This document shows positions 61,970-64,000 of a DNA stretch of 64,000 nt, piece after piece. This stretch comes from JBNJGB01 sp051747385 (GTDB lineage: Bacteria > Myxococcota_A > UBA9042 > PHBI01 > JACKFB01): positions 124,001 through 188,000 of the forward strand of contig JBNJGB010000002.1 of assembly GCA_051747385.1 (NCBI GenBank). Direction: 5' to 3'. Under the pieces are notes generated by a model. That model saw nothing but the letters and a program-made list of their open reading frames with translations, did no database searches and had not been told where the DNA came from. The stretch's first letter is position 1. Each line of letters opens with the position of its first letter. The translations under genes were made by a program, and so were the position numbers.

Positions 61970-62175
61970 CCCGACAGCGAGTCCGGGCTGCAGCTCTGGA
62001 GCTCCACCGTCTCGAACGCTGGACCGCTGCGGATCCGCGGCGGCTCATAGGGGCGGCGCCGTGGGGCGCGCCGCGTCCGCTCGTCCGTGCCGATCTCGTT
62101 GTTCGCCTCGGTGCTCAATGGCCACCTCGCTTGCTCGGGGGGGCTCCCGTGGGTCCGTTGCCGGCGTCGGCTCAT
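61951..62175 (-). CDS. Putative RiPP precursor peptide
   Basis: A 74-residue (ATG 62175, ATGA overlap with the FG-GAP gene) or 55-residue (TTG 62118, preceded by GAGGTGG) peptide. The second half reads YEPPRIRSGPAFETVELQ followed by SCSPDSLSGCDNPC. The YEPPRI...FET..L-Q-C pattern is like precursors next to radical SAM/HprK/S24-type genes in other bacteria: a leader with PYxxPxI and FET, then a short core with three Cys and Ser/Asp/Asn. The core candidate is the last 14 residues. The Arg-rich leader is variable. The position directly before the modifying genes supports this call strongly. Confidence 0.75.
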   Translation of the reverse strand: MSRRRQRTHGSPPEQARWPLSTEANNEIGTDERTRRAPRRRPYEPPRIRSGPAFETVELQSCSPDSLSGCDNPC

Positions 62176-64000
62176 CGGATCAACAGGATCTCGCCCTTGG
62201 CCGTTCCGAGGACGATGTCCGGCAGGCCGTCCCCGTCGAGATCGACCCCACCGTCCACGGACGTCCCCAGGGAGAAGGTCCCGCTCTGGAACGGGTTCGT
62301 GTACAACGCGTCCGCGAACGGGTAAAGGCCGAGGAACGAGGCCCCCTCGTCGGTCTCGTGATTCGCGCGGAACTGCACGCTCTCCGCGGTCGTGTCGCCG
62401 CCGACCGCGTAGACCAGATCGGGCGTCGACACGTCGCCGAACAGCCAGCCGTCGAAGTTGCCGACGACGGCCACGGCGCTGTGGAGACCCGTCGGCTCGG
62501 CGTTGGCGATGAAGCCGTTCGCGCCCACCCAGGAGCCCGAGACGGTGTCACCGCTGGCCTGGATGCGGAGGTCACCGCCCGCGCCGCTCTGGATGGCCGC
62601 GCCGTCGAAGACGTAGACGCCCTTCCCGTCGCTGCGCCCGCTCTGGGTGAGCACCACGTCGGCGACCCCGTCGCCGGTGACGTCCTCAGTGCCCACGATG
62701 CTCTGCGCGAAGCCGTCGCCGATGCCGGCGGCCTCCTGGCGGAGGCGGACGCCGATCTGGTCCTCCGGCGTCGGGGAGCCGTCCAGCGGGGTGAGGGTCA
62801 CCGTCTCGCCGCCCGAGAACGAACGCCCCGGAATGACGAACAGGCGCCGATCCAGGGCGACGCTCTGGAGCACGAGGAGCTCGTCGGTCGTCTCCGCGCC
62901 GCCGCCCGGGGTGGGCAGGATGTCGCCGGCGGGCTTGCACCGGCTGCCGAACTGGATGGGCTCGTCGAAGTCGGCCTCGATGGTGAAGGCCCCGGAGGCC
63001 GTCAGATCCTCGGGCACGTCCAGGTCCCAGAAGAGCTGCGTGTCACTCGTCCAGGCCGGGTCGCCCGGGATGACCCGCAGGAGGTCCAGGCCCTGCTCGC
63101 CCACGGCGATGTCGTCGACGGGGACGTCCCCGTTCAGGTCGCCGGTGAAGTTGCCGGCGCCGCAGAAGTCGGAGTACGCCGCAGAGGAGGCGTCCGCGCC
63201 CGCGATGATCAGGTTCGGGTTCGCCAGGTCCGGGCCCGCGTCCTGCACACCCAGGTACACGGCCACGAAGCCCTTGGAGCCGATCTTGCCGGACACGCCG
63301 AAGTCGGCCAGGCCGTCGCCGTTCACGTCCCCCACGGAGTCGATCCACGATCCGAGCTGCTTGGCCGTGCCGTCGCCCGTGACCGTGTCCGCGCCCACGA
63401 CGCACCGGTGGGTCGGGCCCTCGAGGGACTCGATCACGAGATCGTCCGACAGGTCCCCGAAGACCACGCAGAAGGCGTTCGGGATCTGGTGTCCCACGGC
63501 CACGTCCTGCGCGCCGTCGCCGTTCACGTCGCCGATGACGGGGGCATAGACCGTCATGAAGTTGCGGTCGGAGTCCGTGAAGTCCCCGCCCACGGCGCTG
63601 ACGAAGCCGGGCCCGAAGCGCACGCGCGCCACGTCCGTCTCCACGAGCGTGGTGGAGGCGACCGAGGCGCCGGTCACGTCCGACCAGTTTCCGGCGTCGT
63701 CCACGGCGCGTACGGCGAAGTGGAAGGTCTCGCCGTCCAGGCTCGGGGCGAACTTGCAGCGCTGGCCGTCGACCTTCACGTTCAGCGGCCGAGGATCCGG
63801 CCCGGTGACGGCGTAGCCCTGGCTCAGACCCGCGCTGACCGGCTCCGGCAGCGGCTCCGTGTGCGCGAGGTCCGTGACCGGACACGCCGCTTCGAACTGA
63901 TCCGCGGTGTCGATGGGGTTGCGGCTGTAACGGATGTCGTAGGCCTCCGCGAAGCCATCGTCCGTGCCGTTGTCCCCCACGGCGGACCACTCGAGCGCCA
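62172..64000 (-). CDS. FG-GAP (integrin-alpha-like) surface protein, 5' end outside window
   Basis: At least 609 residues, open to the right edge. A fibronectin-type segment at the visible start (AYDIRYS and CKFAPSLDGETFHFAVRAVD) is followed by an FG-GAP beta-propeller. Calcium-loop repeats are IGDVNGDGAQDVAVG, VGDVNGDGLADFGVSG, TGDLNGDVPVDDIAVG, TEDVTGDGVADVVLT and GVDLDGDGLPDIVLG, which closes near the C-terminus. Such proteins are secreted or surface-exposed. The stop overlaps the ATG of the precursor ORF (ATGA), so it is cotranscribed with the peptide cluster, though whether it belongs to the pathway is unknown. Confidence 0.85.
   Translation of the reverse strand, partial: ALEWSAVGDNGTDDGFAEAYDIRYSRNPIDTADQFEAACPVTDLAHTEPLPEPVSAGLSQGYAVTGPDPRPLNVKVDGQRCKFAPSLDGETFHFAVRAVDDAGNWSDVTGASVASTTLVETDVARVRFGPGFVSAVGGDFTDSDRNFMTVYAPVIGDVNGDGAQDVAVGHQIPNAFCVVFGDLSDDLVIESLEGPTHRCVVGADTVTGDGTAKQLGSWIDSVGDVNGDGLADFGVSGKIGSKGFVAVYLGVQDAGPDLANPNLIIAGADASSAAYSDFCGAGNFTGDLNGDVPVDDIAVGEQGLDLLRVIPGDPAWTSDTQLFWDLDVPEDLTASGAFTIEADFDEPIQFGSRCKPAGDILPTPGGGAETTDELLVLQSVALDRRLFVIPGRSFSGGETVTLTPLDGSPTPEDQIGVRLRQEAAGIGDGFAQSIVGTEDVTGDGVADVVLTQSGRSDGKGVYVFDGAAIQSGAGGDLRIQASGDTVSGSWVGANGFIANAEPTGLHSAVAVVGNFDGWLFGDVSTPDLVYAVGGDTTAESVQFRANHETDEGASFLGLYPFADALYTNPFQSGTFSLGTSVDGGVDLDGDGLPDIVLGTAKGEILLIR

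Overview
The window is about 64 kb of very GC-rich bacterial chromosome with tightly packed genes. Many neighbouring genes overlap by 4 bases (GTGA or ATGA). The gene families point to a Gram-negative bacterium of the Myxococcota (former Deltaproteobacteria). Pointers are a small secreted protein with a MYXO-CTERM-type tail (46210-46563), many lipoproteins, outer-membrane barrels and LysM/TPR envelope proteins, a branched-chain-type 2-oxoacid dehydrogenase cluster, an HpnA-like epimerase and a long-form GyrB. No phage, insertion sequence, CRISPR array, rRNA or tRNA was seen. The affiliation is inferred from gene families, not from a marker tree.

Left part (1-13.4 kb): the end of an EF-G gene, a CBS protein, and an MNT-type nucleotidyltransferase followed by a short frame-disrupted partner. 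Then comes a seven-gene minus-strand operon that makes lipoate and the enzyme using it: lipA, a degenerate E1-alpha paralogue, E1-beta, E2, E1-alpha, E3 and lipB. A plus-strand three-gene molybdenum hydroxylase operon of PaoABC type follows, with a Tat signal on the iron-sulfur subunit.

13.4-24.3 kb: an Omp85-like barrel overlapping a lipoprotein with protein-kinase-like active-site motifs; a lone sugar aminotransferase; a periplasmic chaperone operon (parvulin lipoprotein, surA, pdxA); a LytM-type protein without zinc ligands; and a membrane protein with beta-rich domains. 24.3-31 kb: gyrB followed immediately by a small unknown protein and a DnaC-like ATPase, then a LysM lipoprotein, a CPBP protease and a small membrane protein. 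31-39.4 kb: a large GxSxG lipase-like lipoprotein behind a barrel gene, a phasin-like coiled-coil protein and several secreted proteins.

39.8-46.6 kb: holB and tatD, then a 383-base gap with a dense cluster of DnaA-box-like sites (candidate origin), a POT-family transporter, an acyl-CoA dehydrogenase with an amidohydrolase, and the MYXO-CTERM protein. 46.6-53 kb: a two-gene P-loop ATPase plus helical-repeat protein system of unknown role, a TPR metallopeptidase and an NTF2-like lipoprotein. 53.4-59.5 kb: an HpnA-like epimerase, a sulfite/nitrite reductase with DUF934 partner behind a palindromic operator, and a LysM/CpoB-like pair.

The right end (59.5-64 kb) holds what I consider the most interesting locus: a compact, overlapping minus-strand gene set that looks like an undescribed RiPP pathway. 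It has a Cys-rich precursor peptide, an HPr-kinase-like P-loop protein, a radical SAM/SPASM enzyme and a small Sec11/SipW-like Ser-His-Asp peptidase, preceded by an FG-GAP surface protein that runs off the window. Intergenic regions also carry two copies of a 155-161 bp element with inverted ends and a variable hexamer tract, plus related hexamer-bearing repeats.
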